64,000 nucleotides of DNA from a virus: positions 1 to 64,000 of IMG/VR virus record IMGVR_UViG_3300044620_000592; one strand, 5' to 3'. The notes under the pieces are model-generated. The model saw nothing but the letters and a program-made list of their open reading frames with translations. It did not search any database and had not been told where the DNA came from. The first letter of the stretch is position 1. Every line of letters starts with the position of its first letter. Below, one piece after another: positions 14,377-23,568 of the stretch. The translations under genes and the position numbers were made by a program.

Positions 14377-14668
14377 ATTCTGAATCCTTAATTAGTTCTT
14401 TGAACACTTCCCACTCGATGATAGCAACCTTCACATCGGAATCCTCCCCAAGAACGACAGAAATGCAAGGATATTTATGATTTGCTTTCCATGCGTCTTT
14501 ACGCATCTTAAGCCATCCTAGACGAGTAAGGGTGAATGAAGACCCATTGTGCTTGTAATCTAAAAGAAAATTATGAAACTCAGCATCGCCTTTCTTCAAA
14601 CCCCTTCCGGAATTCTTGACAGCCTTTGCTTTGTCTTTCTTAATCTCTTCTTTTTCAGTTCTTTTCAA
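14369..14668 (-). CDS. Hjc-like / PD-(D/E)XK-type resolvase-like protein (99 aa), TTG start
   Basis: The pattern NSGRGLKKGDAEFHNFLLDYKH, then SFTLTRLGWLKM and ISVVLG, resembles small phage proteins annotated as Holliday junction resolvases with a D-Y-K catalytic core. Residues LLDYK (about 35-39) would be the D-x-K. The start is TTG at 14668, with GGGAG at ideal spacing. It overlaps the Dam-like gene by 8 nt. The family assignment is from pattern memory and is moderate. Confidence 0.6.
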   Translation of the reverse strand: MKRTEKEEIKKDKAKAVKNSGRGLKKGDAEFHNFLLDYKHNGSSFTLTRLGWLKMRKDAWKANHKYPCISVVLGEDSDVKVAIIEWEVFKELIKDSEYE

Positions 14669-14671
14669 CTG

Positions 14672-14794
14672 CTACTCCCAGAAGTATTCGTTGTCCTCTG
14701 CTCTGGCAATTGTATCAAGAATGACATATAGAGCAACTACGCCAATTCCTGTCAGGGTAGCAAACCCAGCTAATATCTTAATTAAAAGTTTCAT
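14672..14794 (-). CDS. 40-residue single-span membrane protein
   Basis: A frame found in the gap after the recombinase: its ATG overlaps the recombinase TGA (ATGA) and it ends 3 nt before the TTG of the next gene. Residues 3-26 are hydrophobic (Leu, Ile, Gly, Val), giving one membrane span, followed by an acidic C-terminal tail (RAEDNEYFWE). The function is unknown. The overlap with recA-like coding DNA supports it. Confidence 0.65.
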   Translation of the reverse strand: MKLLIKILAGFATLTGIGVVALYVILDTIARAEDNEYFWE

Positions 14795-15705
14795 CCCAAT
14801 ATTTTAGCATTAATATCTTCGATTTGCTCATCTGTAAGTTCGATCTTAGCCATACCGTTCCACTTCTCTTCTTGATAGAAGAACCAAGCGCCTCTGCGCT
14901 CAATGATGCCCATCTCAATAGCGATATCAAGCATTTCACGATACTTATCAATAGATGCTTCCTGAGGAAGAACATAGTATTCACCCTTAGTTCCGATACT
15001 GGCCATCTGCTTTGTTTTTTCAATTGTCCAAGCAACCTTCTGAGAAGTAATCATGCTTCTGTCGTCTCTCTCCATCTCTTTGGATGATTGAGATAAGAAC
15101 AACTTAACAATGTTATGCATATTATGGAATACAGAGTTGCCAATCTTAGCCTTTGTAACTGCATACATACCGCTCAAATCCATAGTCTGGTGAGCAATAA
15201 AAATCATAATGTTTCTCTCTTTATGGAGATAGTTCACCAATTGCTGAAGAAGAGCACCTTGTGAGCGAGCAAGCAAGCCAATCGCTTTACTTCCTTCAGG
15301 CTTGTCGTATGCTTCTTGTCTAATAATATTAGAAAGAGAGTCAAAGAGAAAGATATGCTTCTCTTCTGGGTGGTTGAGATACGGATGAAGATGCTTTAAG
15401 ATATCTTCAACAACTGTTGATTGGATTACAACAATGTCATCAACATTGATACCGCATTTAGCAGCATACTCTTCATTGAATGAATACTCTGAATCAACAA
15501 TGACCGGTCTAAACCCCTTAGCCTGAGCTTCTGCGAGGATTCTAAAACAGATAGTTGACTTACCAACAGATGGGTTTCCCCAAAACAAGTGAGTAGCACC
15601 TGTGTTCAATCCTCCACCTAATGCACGATTTAATCCTACACTTGGAGTTTCAATAACCTCATGAACAGGCATGAGGTCGCCTTTGCGCTTATCTACAATT
15701 AACAT
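14791..15705 (-). CDS. RecA/UvsX-like recombinase (304 aa)
   Basis: Walker A is GNPSVGKST (43-51) and Walker B HIFLFDSL with Asp122. A further strand with FIAHQTMD fits motif 3 of RecA-fold ATPases. It would form filaments on single-stranded DNA and drive strand exchange during recombination-dependent replication. It is shorter than bacterial RecA and lacks an obvious C-terminal domain, as usual in phages. AGAAAGAAG lies before the ATG, with TATTAT-like sequence further up, so it may have its own promoter after the hairpin at 15746-15767. Confidence 0.85.
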   Translation of the reverse strand: MLIVDKRKGDLMPVHEVIETPSVGLNRALGGGLNTGATHLFWGNPSVGKSTICFRILAEAQAKGFRPVIVDSEYSFNEEYAAKCGINVDDIVVIQSTVVEDILKHLHPYLNHPEEKHIFLFDSLSNIIRQEAYDKPEGSKAIGLLARSQGALLQQLVNYLHKERNIMIFIAHQTMDLSGMYAVTKAKIGNSVFHNMHNIVKLFLSQSSKEMERDDRSMITSQKVAWTIEKTKQMASIGTKGEYYVLPQEASIDKYREMLDIAIEMGIIERRGAWFFYQEEKWNGMAKIELTDEQIEDINAKILG

Positions 15706-15745
15706 TTAATCTTCTTTCTACTATAGATTTATGTAATAATAACAC

Positions 15746-15767
15746 ATGGGAACTACAGAGTTCCCAT
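15746..15767 (-). terminator. Hairpin at the end of the glycosyltransferase operon
   Basis: A perfect 9-bp stem (ATGGGAACT and complement) with a 4-nt loop overlaps the stop codon of the last glycosyltransferase gene. It is followed by T-rich but interrupted sequence on the minus strand, so termination may be partial. Confidence 0.55.
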
Positions 15768-16787
15768 CCAGTTATAAACTTTTTCCGCATCGTATGCGAA
15801 ATCAACATTATTTTTAAATGCTTCATATGCCTTAATTGACATGTTATTTAATAGCTCTTCATCAGATAGAACTTTTTTAACTTTATGAGCAGCATCTTCA
15901 ATTGAAATGCCATCAAGATTGATACTACTTTCATCATTAAATAATTCTTGAGCCAGCTGATTATCATATAAAGATCTTCTAATAATTGTTGGTCTACCGC
16001 ATGCATAAGCATTATAGATTATATGACCATAACCATCTCCATGATCTTTAACATGAAAAACTAAATCATCATTACTCATTGAGTCTGCTAAATCATGAAC
16101 TCCTGTCATATTTCCATCACGACATTGACCACCATAACTTCTGAATGTAAAATCAGTTAAATATGATTCTAATTTTATAAAATCATTCCATCCAAAATGC
16201 ATCTCTTGCAGTAAATTAATATAGCTGCTTACTGTTTTAGAACTTGTATGCTTTTTTGGTTTAAAAATATTAGTATCAAATTCTTGATGATAATAAACAA
16301 CATTAGCATCTTGAAGACTATCCGGCTTTACAGAGCCCAAAACATTCAGACCTCTAAAGATATTAGGATTCCAATTATTGCCAATTTGGACAATTAATTT
16401 AGCCTTTGGCTGGAACTCTTGTATTAATCTCTGGAATAGGCCAATGTGCTGTGGTATTGAAGCAATTATATAATCAAACTGCATATTCTTAAATGCCTCT
16501 AATGTTATTGCATTATGTGTTGTGATATTTCCAGGGTCATATACGCTATATACACCATCTGAATACTCTTTAACAATGTTAAGAGGAGGAGTGTTATCTG
16601 CTAATACTTGAGTTTCAACATCCAGAAATTGTTTAGCAGTATCTAATTGGTCATTGATAGCCCAATACCCCTCATAGAACCATTCAAGCCCTATTGGTCT
16701 ATAGACATTCATTCCCAGCCTCTCCTCAAATAGCATTACAAATGAACGCAAAAGAGAGTTATGATGAAAATCAGTTAAGATATTCAT
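15753..16787 (-). CDS. GT-B glycosyltransferase-like protein (344 aa)
   Basis: The C-terminal domain carries the nucleotide-sugar pattern of GT-B enzymes: DGYGHIIYNAYACGRPTII, followed by helices ending in AYEAFKNNVDFAYDAEKVYNWM. The N-terminal half (YIIASIPQHIGLFQ, LIVQIGNNW) is Rossmann-like. It is the last gene of a four-gene island with an FkbM-type methyltransferase. Its ATG overlaps the upstream TGA. The acceptor could be modified DNA, a virion protein or a host glycan. Confidence 0.75.
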   Translation of the reverse strand: MNILTDFHHNSLLRSFVMLFEERLGMNVYRPIGLEWFYEGYWAINDQLDTAKQFLDVETQVLADNTPPLNIVKEYSDGVYSVYDPGNITTHNAITLEAFKNMQFDYIIASIPQHIGLFQRLIQEFQPKAKLIVQIGNNWNPNIFRGLNVLGSVKPDSLQDANVVYYHQEFDTNIFKPKKHTSSKTVSSYINLLQEMHFGWNDFIKLESYLTDFTFRSYGGQCRDGNMTGVHDLADSMSNDDLVFHVKDHGDGYGHIIYNAYACGRPTIIRRSLYDNQLAQELFNDESSINLDGISIEDAAHKVKKVLSDEELLNNMSIKAYEAFKNNVDFAYDAEKVYNWMGTL

Positions 16788-17533
16788 TGTTTTTCAAAAT
16801 ATGCTAAACCAATTGTTTCATAATTTTGCACATCTGCAAAAAGATTGCTTGTTACATCTTTAAACTGACTGCCAATAAGTGTATTAAATTCTTTGTACAT
16901 TTCTTTGGTTGTTGGCAAAGCATGAAGTTCTGCAACAATCCTGTCAATCTTCTCCAATGTCTCAGGTGATGCTCCCTTAAAAGCACTCCACTCAGCACCT
17001 TCGCAATCAATCTTAAGAATATTTACATTCTCAATAGCCTCAAGAGCATCATTTAAACTAATTGTGCTTACCTTAATTTCGCGGCCTTCTGTCCAAAGAT
17101 CCTTTTGCCATTCTGAAGAGTCAATAGTATTCCCAATAAAGCGATGATGAGAACCTGAATCTGTATTTTCATTGCCATATCTTAATACAACTTCTTTACC
17201 AGATACTTCATTAATAGCCTTGTGATGGAGAGTAAAATTATTTTCCCATCCATTAGCTTTAACATTCTTCATGATAAGTTCAGCGTTCTCCGGTAATGGC
17301 TCAACTGCAATTACTTTAAATCCACGACTAAGCATTGCGAGTGAGCAACCTCCAGCATGTGCGCCAATGTCTACTGCTGTAGAATTTCCCGCGTCAACCT
17401 GTAAGTCGCCAATCTTATATTCATCCTCGGCAATGCAGGAGTACAAAGTATTCCAGTCATTAGTACCTTCTCTTGTAAAGATGGTTACTTCTACACCCCA
17501 AGGTGTTTTAATTTTGTCTTCTTTATATTGCAT
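16784..17533 (-). CDS. FkbM-family methyltransferase (249 aa)
   Basis: The SAM-binding fold is clear: TAVDIGAHAGGCSLAML (motif I), VIAVEPLPENAELI (motif II), then NILKIDCEGAEWSAFKG. The DCEGAE segment is characteristic of FkbM-type methyltransferases, which usually O-methylate sugars. Neighbouring glycosyltransferases on both sides suggest it caps or decorates the glycan they build. It overlaps both neighbours. Confidence 0.88.
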   Translation of the reverse strand: MQYKEDKIKTPWGVEVTIFTREGTNDWNTLYSCIAEDEYKIGDLQVDAGNSTAVDIGAHAGGCSLAMLSRGFKVIAVEPLPENAELIMKNVKANGWENNFTLHHKAINEVSGKEVVLRYGNENTDSGSHHRFIGNTIDSSEWQKDLWTEGREIKVSTISLNDALEAIENVNILKIDCEGAEWSAFKGASPETLEKIDRIVAELHALPTTKEMYKEFNTLIGSQFKDVTSNLFADVQNYETIGLAYFEKQ

Positions 17534-18521
17534 TTAAAAATTCCTCCCATTGTTTAATTATTTTCTTTTTACCAAATACATCAATAGCGTAAGCTCTTTG
17601 CTTTTCACTAATTTCTTTTGCATATGCATCGTTGTCAAGCAACTCTTGTGTTTGTGAAATCATTTCTTCAACGCTTCCACAAACAATTCCACCAAGACTC
17701 CTAAGAATCTCCTCAACCTCATAGAAGTCAAAGTTATAAATTATATTAGCCATTTGATTATTAATAGCAACAATTGGCAATCCCATCATTAAAGCTTCAA
17801 TAAATGAAAGAGTGTATGAAGCAGGAGCAGTTCCACCATATGGCATAACCCTTGCCTCTTGCATTCTCTTTATTTGTGCTTCATACGGAATTGCACCACC
17901 ATTGTAATGACCTAAATCATCATTACCAGGGCCATACACAGTTCCATCAAATTTCTCTATTACAGCCATTACTTCATCGTAATGACAATGGCTTCTTCGC
18001 CCCTTCAAGGACTGGGCAAAGTTAACAACATTACGACCATCCCCAGTCCATCCGAATAATTCATCTTCGTCTTTATAGAAACGAATAAGAACATCTTCTC
18101 CGATGTAATTAGATAACCTTCTTTCATTTGGAGAATATCTAATAATCTTTAATCCCTCATCACGCATTGGCTTTAAAGTTGCCTCAACGCCTTCGGTTGA
18201 CTGACCGATTGTTCTCCAGATAACTTTCTTATGCTTAATCCTATCCCAGTTATGAACAATAACATCAGGAGAATGCATAACTATAAGAACATCAAATGGT
18301 TCAATCAATTCATTAGGCAAGTTAGTTTTAGGAAAATTAGTCGCAAAAGGAACATATTCTTCATAATACTTAGCACCCTTAATTCCGGGTCTTGGGTGTG
18401 TTATATGCCCCGCAGGATCGATATACGCACCATTAGAGAATACTTCATGCCCTAAGTCTGTCAGTAGCTGTACTTCATCATATTCCAGAATAGAATGGCA
18501 GCTTAAATAATGTATTTTCAT
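17523..18521 (-). CDS. GT4-like glycosyltransferase (332 aa)
   Basis: GT-B fold: N-terminal Rossmann domain with FDVLIVMHSPDVI and KKVIWRTIGQS; C-terminal domain with YTLSFIEALMMGLPIVAINNQ, where the E-A-x-x-x-G-x-P-I-V pattern holds the nucleotide-binding Glu. The C-terminus is helical and basic. It overlaps the upstream glycosyltransferase by one base and the FkbM gene by 11. It is probably the middle step of one glycan pathway. Confidence 0.85.
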   Translation of the reverse strand: MKIHYLSCHSILEYDEVQLLTDLGHEVFSNGAYIDPAGHITHPRPGIKGAKYYEEYVPFATNFPKTNLPNELIEPFDVLIVMHSPDVIVHNWDRIKHKKVIWRTIGQSTEGVEATLKPMRDEGLKIIRYSPNERRLSNYIGEDVLIRFYKDEDELFGWTGDGRNVVNFAQSLKGRRSHCHYDEVMAVIEKFDGTVYGPGNDDLGHYNGGAIPYEAQIKRMQEARVMPYGGTAPASYTLSFIEALMMGLPIVAINNQMANIIYNFDFYEVEEILRSLGGIVCGSVEEMISQTQELLDNDAYAKEISEKQRAYAIDVFGKKKIIKQWEEFLNAI

Positions 18522-19600
18522 CAGCCCTTAACCTCTTGTAAAATCTCTTCTGCTCTTTTAATGTATGGCTGGGATACTTTCTCCCAAGTCATATTCTCAT
18601 TAATATAAATAGCGCTCTCATATGTTCTCCGAGCAACTTCTTCGTAGTGCTCAGCAACATATAGCATCTTATCACATAAATCATCAAAGATTGGCTCCGC
18701 CCATTCACCACAGTTCTCATATCTTCCAAACATTCTCCATGTCCCCCATCTAAAATCAAGAGGGACAGACATATGAGCAAACTCTGTACAGGCTAATACA
18801 TTTGTGCAAATTGTTGGAATACCTTTTGCAATTGCTTGGAATGGAAGGTTACCCCATCCTTCTCCGCTAGTCGGATACAAGACGCAATCAGCCATGTCAA
18901 ATATTCTGCCGAGTTCTTCATGAGATACCTCTTCGTCAATAACTTCAATCTGAGGATGCCTAAGGCCATTGACTTCTCCATTGCGATAGATTCTGCCATC
19001 AGGATCTCCATTAGATTTATAAATTAAACGGTAGTTATCATTGCCCTCAAACATTCTTAAAAATGCATCAACAGACATCTGAGAATTCTTACGACTAGAA
19101 GGTGAGCCAATGGATAAGAATGTGAATGTTGAATGAGGAGTTCTTAGCTTTGGATAATAGATTGTTGGGTCAACACCTAACTTAAATTCATGGATAGGAA
19201 CGCGCACTCCGGAATTTTTAAATACCTTACGCATCTCTTCACTGCATGTCCAAACCTCATCCATATCATTGCATAGCCTTACCCAATGGTCAGGGAGTTT
19301 ATTTGTTTCCCAGAATGTAAAACCAACGGAATAAATCCGTGACTTAACAAAGGCTTCCGGTACGGAATGATTGATTACAATCTCTTCAGAACAGCTATCC
19401 TTTTCCATGTATCCAAAGCCAATTCCTTCCATTGCAGCAATTTCGGGTGGCACTTGAATCTTACCAATCTCTCCCCAATGCGTGGGCTTACTTCTACGGA
19501 TCGGCAATCCGCTTGTGCCAATAAAATCCCATAGACGGTCAGGCGTATAACCATAGCCCTCACTAAATTTTGGTATCTGATTATCAGACCATACCAGCAT
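18521..19600 (-). CDS. GT4-family glycosyltransferase (359 aa)
   Basis: The C-terminal half has the hallmark E-x7-E region (PTSGEGWGNLPFQAIAKGIPTICT) and FTFLSIGSPSSRKN, the start of the GT-B C-domain with sugar-nucleotide contacts. The N-terminal domain has SVGFTFWETNKLP and EVWTCSEEMRKVF. The ATG at 19600 sits inside the polymerase 3' end (17-nt overlap) with AAAGGATT before it, so the glycan island is coupled to the replication operon. Confidence 0.88.
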   Translation of the reverse strand: MLVWSDNQIPKFSEGYGYTPDRLWDFIGTSGLPIRRSKPTHWGEIGKIQVPPEIAAMEGIGFGYMEKDSCSEEIVINHSVPEAFVKSRIYSVGFTFWETNKLPDHWVRLCNDMDEVWTCSEEMRKVFKNSGVRVPIHEFKLGVDPTIYYPKLRTPHSTFTFLSIGSPSSRKNSQMSVDAFLRMFEGNDNYRLIYKSNGDPDGRIYRNGEVNGLRHPQIEVIDEEVSHEELGRIFDMADCVLYPTSGEGWGNLPFQAIAKGIPTICTNVLACTEFAHMSVPLDFRWGTWRMFGRYENCGEWAEPIFDDLCDKMLYVAEHYEEVARRTYESAIYINENMTWEKVSQPYIKRAEEILQEVKG

Positions 19601-22600
19601 TCTTTAATCCTTTCATGTCGATATATTTCTCAATCGGAATCATCGCTCGCTCATTTTCAATCTTGTATGAGTCCAAGCGTGTAAGCGTTTTCTTGTCTTC
19701 AATTTTAGCAAGTTTTGCAGCATACCAAGAGCCCTTTTTGATAATACTTTTCAGTTTTCCAAAGACTCCAGGAAAGACCACAATCTTAAAGATCTGTTTC
19801 CCATCCCAGCAATATAGGTTTGCCATATCCTTACCAGTCTGTGTTGTAAAGAATCTTGTATGGAAGATATACAACAGCGTCTTTTCGTTGTCAGCATCTC
19901 CCAACCCCGATGGATACAGCCACCCATAGTCATGCTCAAAGCCCTTAGCTCTCAACTTAATGAACTCATGTAGTGGTGAATCAATATAGTTAAAAGCGTC
20001 ACTAAATGAGTGAAGCGTTCTGTCACCGATAAGGGCATAGAGATAGTCTCTGACGGCCACCTCTGTATCACGCTCTGCAAACACCGTAGCCGAGCCTGAG
20101 GCATCTTCAAATTCAATACGGAGGTATTGTGGTGTTTTCTTAGTAGAACGAACGACAGCCTTAACCAGCGTCAATGGAGAGTTAATCTCATGGAAGTTTG
20201 CTATATCCTCTACGAATTCATCCATTTCGTTTCTATCCGAAACAATAGTGATGGGGAATCCTAAGATTGGGAGATAGTAACGCTCATGTTCGTATTGCGA
20301 TTCAAACCCGATTGATTTGAATGCACCTACCTTCTCTAAGTTTTCTTTAACATTGGATCTTACGGCTCTCTTAGAGCATTTGTTATTGAATTCATCGTAA
20401 GAGTTAAATGGTCGCTTAGAGACAATCTCATCAATGGCAGTTCTACCGCAAGCTTGGACATTACTCAGACCGAATCTAATACCCTCTTCTCCATCTTCAT
20501 GACCGATAGTAAAGTATTCATCTGACTCATTAATATCAGGAGGAAGAACCTTAACCCCAAGTCGTTGAGCATCCATAAGATAAGCAGTAATCTTATCTGT
20601 TGAATCTTCGTTGTACAGCAATGACCATACGAACTCAAGAGGATAATAAGTCTTTAACCACATTGTCTGATACGAAAGCATTGAATAAGCAACAGCATGA
20701 GACTTGTTAAACATATACAAGGCTGCTAATTCAAAGTCAGCCCAGATCTTCTCAGCCTTCTCTCTCGTAATATACTTGTTATTTACGAACTTCTCTTTAT
20801 ACTCATCAAATCCGGCAGCATCACGCTTCTTACCAATGATCTTACGAAGCTTGTCAGCCTCTGACCATGTGAAGTCAGCAATTAGTACAGCCATCTGCAT
20901 AAGTTGTTCCTGAAAGATAACCGTACCGTATGTTTCACGAAGAATATCTTCTACAATTGGGTGAGGATACTTAGGCTTCTTTTCACCCTTTTTGCATTCG
21001 ATATAAGTCTTACCCTGTGAAAGCAAAGCACCAGGGCGAACTAGAGCGTTGCTAACAACCAAGTCATTGAAATTATCAACGCCCATTCGTTCAATAAGAT
21101 TCCTGTAAGCAGCGGCATCAGTTTGGAATACGCCAACGGTATTACCTTCTGCAATATTCTTGTATACAAGGCTATCACCGAGTTCAAGAGATTCTTCTGT
21201 AACATCTTTTCCTGTTCTTTCTTTAATCTTTGCAATGCAGTCTTTAATGACTGATACAGTTTTAAGACCCAATACGTCAATCTTAATTAGACCGACTGCC
21301 TCAGCGTCTTCCATGTCAAATGCTGTAACGACAGATCGTACACCAGCATTAACATCTTTTCTAGATTCTACTGGGCACACATCAGTCAGCGGAATTGATG
21401 ACACAACCATCCCGGCAGCATGAATGCCAGCATTGCGAATACGACCTTCTAATCTCTTTGACAAGTTTGCAACATCGGGATACTTCTTACAGAAGATTTT
21501 TCCCTTATCAGATGTTTCAAGTTCTTCAAGAGTCTCAAAGTATGGAGTGATTGCGTTAATCTCTTGGAATGGAACTTGATAAACTCTGGACACATCTTTA
21601 ACAGCAGACTTAGGCTTGTATGTTCCATAAGTTGTAATAGCAGCTACCTTGTCATGTCCCCATCTATCACGAAGATAGTTTCTAACCTCACCTCTACGCT
21701 TGTCTTCAAAGTCTAAGTCAATGTCAGGGTAGTCATTACGGTCAGGGTTAATAAATCGGGCAAAGAGAAGGCTGTACTTAATAGGGTCAACCTTAGAAAT
21801 ATCTAAAAGATAGGCCAAGATACTTCCTCCAACAGAACCACGACCAGTACCACGACCAATGTTATTTTGGTCAGCCCATTTAACCAAGTCCCAAACAATT
21901 AAGAAGTAATCAGAAAACCCAAGTTGCTTAATGATTGAAAGTTCTTCTTCTAATCTTGCCTTGTACTCTTCACCAAGCCCTCTGCTTTGTAATTCAAATT
22001 CAGTAATCTCACGAAGGTAATCGTCAGAGTTAAATAATTTAGAATACTTTGGAAGAAGATTCTTTCTCTTCTCAACTCTTGCTGAACACTTCTCTGCTAC
22101 TTCAATTGTATTCTCTAAGAAGGATACATTTGAATATCCGGCATCCTGAAACCAACTGTGCACAGTATCGGCATCTGCGACATATGGATTAATCTCATCA
22201 AATCGCAATGAGCGATTTGGATACATCTTATTAATCTTATCCACAACAGACGCGCTAGGGTCATTAATGATTGCACTATTCTCTTTAGCCAATCTTTCTT
22301 CTGCTGCACCCATACTTGGATACTGAGAGACCATAAGAAGGACTTCTTCACAACCCCTATCTTCATGTGTTGGGAAATGGCAATCAGCAGTAGCAACAAC
22401 CTTTTTCCCAAAGTGTTCAGCAAGATCAATTAAACCATCATTGATGTGCTTAGGATTCCAAGCTTGTATCTCAAAGTAAAAGTCATCCTTAAAGATTTTA
22501 ATAAACCGCTCTGATAACTGCTCTGCTCTTGCGTAGTTTTTATTATCAATAGCCTTTGAAATAGCACTACCCATACAACCTGACAACGCAACAATGTCAT

Positions 22601-22985
22601 CATCTACAAGACTCTCAAGAAGGTCAAAGTCCATTCTTGGCTTGTAGTAAAAGTTGTCTGTCCAGCCAGTTCTTGAAGCCTTAAATAACTTCTGAAGGCC
22701 TTCATTATTCTTAGCCAAAAGAATAAGGTGATATCTCTCATGCTTACCGTCTCCATCTGAATTCACAGATGGAACAAAGTATGCTTCAATACCGAAGACA
22801 GGCTTTACATTTTGCTTATCGCAAGCATCTTGAAACTTTAAAACACCGCCCATTGTTCCATGATCGGTGATGGCAGTTGCGTACTGCCCATTACGGCTAG
22901 ATGTTCTAGCAATCTCCTCTGGAGTAGACATTCCATCGAGCAACGAATACTCTGAATGGCAATGTAAATGTACGAAATCAGTCAT
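19584..22985 (-). CDS. dnaE: DNA polymerase III alpha subunit, DnaE type (1133 aa)
   Basis: A family C replicative polymerase. The N-terminal PHP domain opens with VHLHCHSEYSLLDG and has AITDHGTMGG. The polymerase active site has GRGTGRGSVGG and PDIDLDF (about residues 423-429), with the third Asp in LIKIDVLGLK (about 570). The palm, thumb and fingers continue through FNKSHAVAYS. Full length for the family. It would replicate the phage genome with the helicase and primase upstream. It overlaps the HAD nucleotidase gene by 8 nt. Confidence 0.95.
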   Translation of the reverse strand: MTDFVHLHCHSEYSLLDGMSTPEEIARTSSRNGQYATAITDHGTMGGVLKFQDACDKQNVKPVFGIEAYFVPSVNSDGDGKHERYHLILLAKNNEGLQKLFKASRTGWTDNFYYKPRMDFDLLESLVDDDIVALSGCMGSAISKAIDNKNYARAEQLSERFIKIFKDDFYFEIQAWNPKHINDGLIDLAEHFGKKVVATADCHFPTHEDRGCEEVLLMVSQYPSMGAAEERLAKENSAIINDPSASVVDKINKMYPNRSLRFDEINPYVADADTVHSWFQDAGYSNVSFLENTIEVAEKCSARVEKRKNLLPKYSKLFNSDDYLREITEFELQSRGLGEEYKARLEEELSIIKQLGFSDYFLIVWDLVKWADQNNIGRGTGRGSVGGSILAYLLDISKVDPIKYSLLFARFINPDRNDYPDIDLDFEDKRRGEVRNYLRDRWGHDKVAAITTYGTYKPKSAVKDVSRVYQVPFQEINAITPYFETLEELETSDKGKIFCKKYPDVANLSKRLEGRIRNAGIHAAGMVVSSIPLTDVCPVESRKDVNAGVRSVVTAFDMEDAEAVGLIKIDVLGLKTVSVIKDCIAKIKERTGKDVTEESLELGDSLVYKNIAEGNTVGVFQTDAAAYRNLIERMGVDNFNDLVVSNALVRPGALLSQGKTYIECKKGEKKPKYPHPIVEDILRETYGTVIFQEQLMQMAVLIADFTWSEADKLRKIIGKKRDAAGFDEYKEKFVNNKYITREKAEKIWADFELAALYMFNKSHAVAYSMLSYQTMWLKTYYPLEFVWSLLYNEDSTDKITAYLMDAQRLGVKVLPPDINESDEYFTIGHEDGEEGIRFGLSNVQACGRTAIDEIVSKRPFNSYDEFNNKCSKRAVRSNVKENLEKVGAFKSIGFESQYEHERYYLPILGFPITIVSDRNEMDEFVEDIANFHEINSPLTLVKAVVRSTKKTPQYLRIEFEDASGSATVFAERDTEVAVRDYLYALIGDRTLHSFSDAFNYIDSPLHEFIKLRAKGFEHDYGWLYPSGLGDADNEKTLLYIFHTRFFTTQTGKDMANLYCWDGKQIFKIVVFPGVFGKLKSIIKKGSWYAAKLAKIEDKKTLTRLDSYKIENERAMIPIEKYIDMKGLKNAGMV

Positions 22986-23514
22986 CTATCTTCAATTCTA
23001 ATAGGCTTCCAATTGTTGGAAGCTCTTCCCAATATGGCTCATTGTACCATGCTCTTCTAAGATAGGCGTTCACGCCTTCATCTAATAAAGTTTTTACTTC
23101 ATTAGGGTTATCTTCAACCATAAACAATGGATTGATTTCTTTAATCACATGGTGTTTCTCACCCATCTTGCAGAAAATTGGAATCATTGTATTAATCTTC
23201 CATTCATCAAGCCATTGTTGAGTGACACTCATAGAGGCTTCTGCTCTTCTTGCAGTGACGATATAAACATCGTATCCTCTGCTAAACCAGTCGTTAACTT
23301 GATGCCAAGCATCTTCAAAAGGCTTAAGGTTTTTCCAGAAAACACTTGTGCCCATCATCTCATTTGATAATTCACAATCATGATGTGTTGTTAACCATTT
23401 TGTATAGTCATAGTCATTCTTCGCAAAACCGTATTGATTGACTAAAGACTCTTCTATCGCACCACCAATGTCTGCGATTACACCATCTAAATCTAATGCT
23501 ATATTTTTTGTCAT
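22978..23514 (-). CDS. HAD-family 5'(3')-deoxyribonucleotidase-like phosphatase (178 aa)
   Basis: HAD motifs are in order: I LDLDGVIAD with Asp8 and Asp10, II IVTARR, III Lys in CKMGEKHH, IV MVEDNPNEV. This matches NT5C-type nucleotidases, which remove phosphate from deoxynucleotides and could adjust nucleotide pools or discard unwanted nucleotides during phage DNA synthesis. It lies immediately before the polymerase and after a terminator, so it may depend on read-through. Confidence 0.85.
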   Translation of the reverse strand: MTKNIALDLDGVIADIGGAIEESLVNQYGFAKNDYDYTKWLTTHHDCELSNEMMGTSVFWKNLKPFEDAWHQVNDWFSRGYDVYIVTARRAEASMSVTQQWLDEWKINTMIPIFCKMGEKHHVIKEINPLFMVEDNPNEVKTLLDEGVNAYLRRAWYNEPYWEELPTIGSLLELKIDD

Positions 23515-23520
23515 ATAAAT

Positions 23521-23552
23521 AAGGAACAGGGGAGGCTTTTACCCCTCCCCTG
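23521..23552 (-). terminator. Rho-independent terminator after the SSB-like gene
   Basis: A 9-bp GC-rich stem (CAGGGGAGG and complement, at 23527-23535 and 23544-23552) with an 8-nt loop is followed on the minus strand by TTCCTTATTTAT. It may allow the abundant SSB to be expressed above the polymerase. Confidence 0.8.
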
Positions 23553-23568
23553 CATCACTTTCTGTTAT

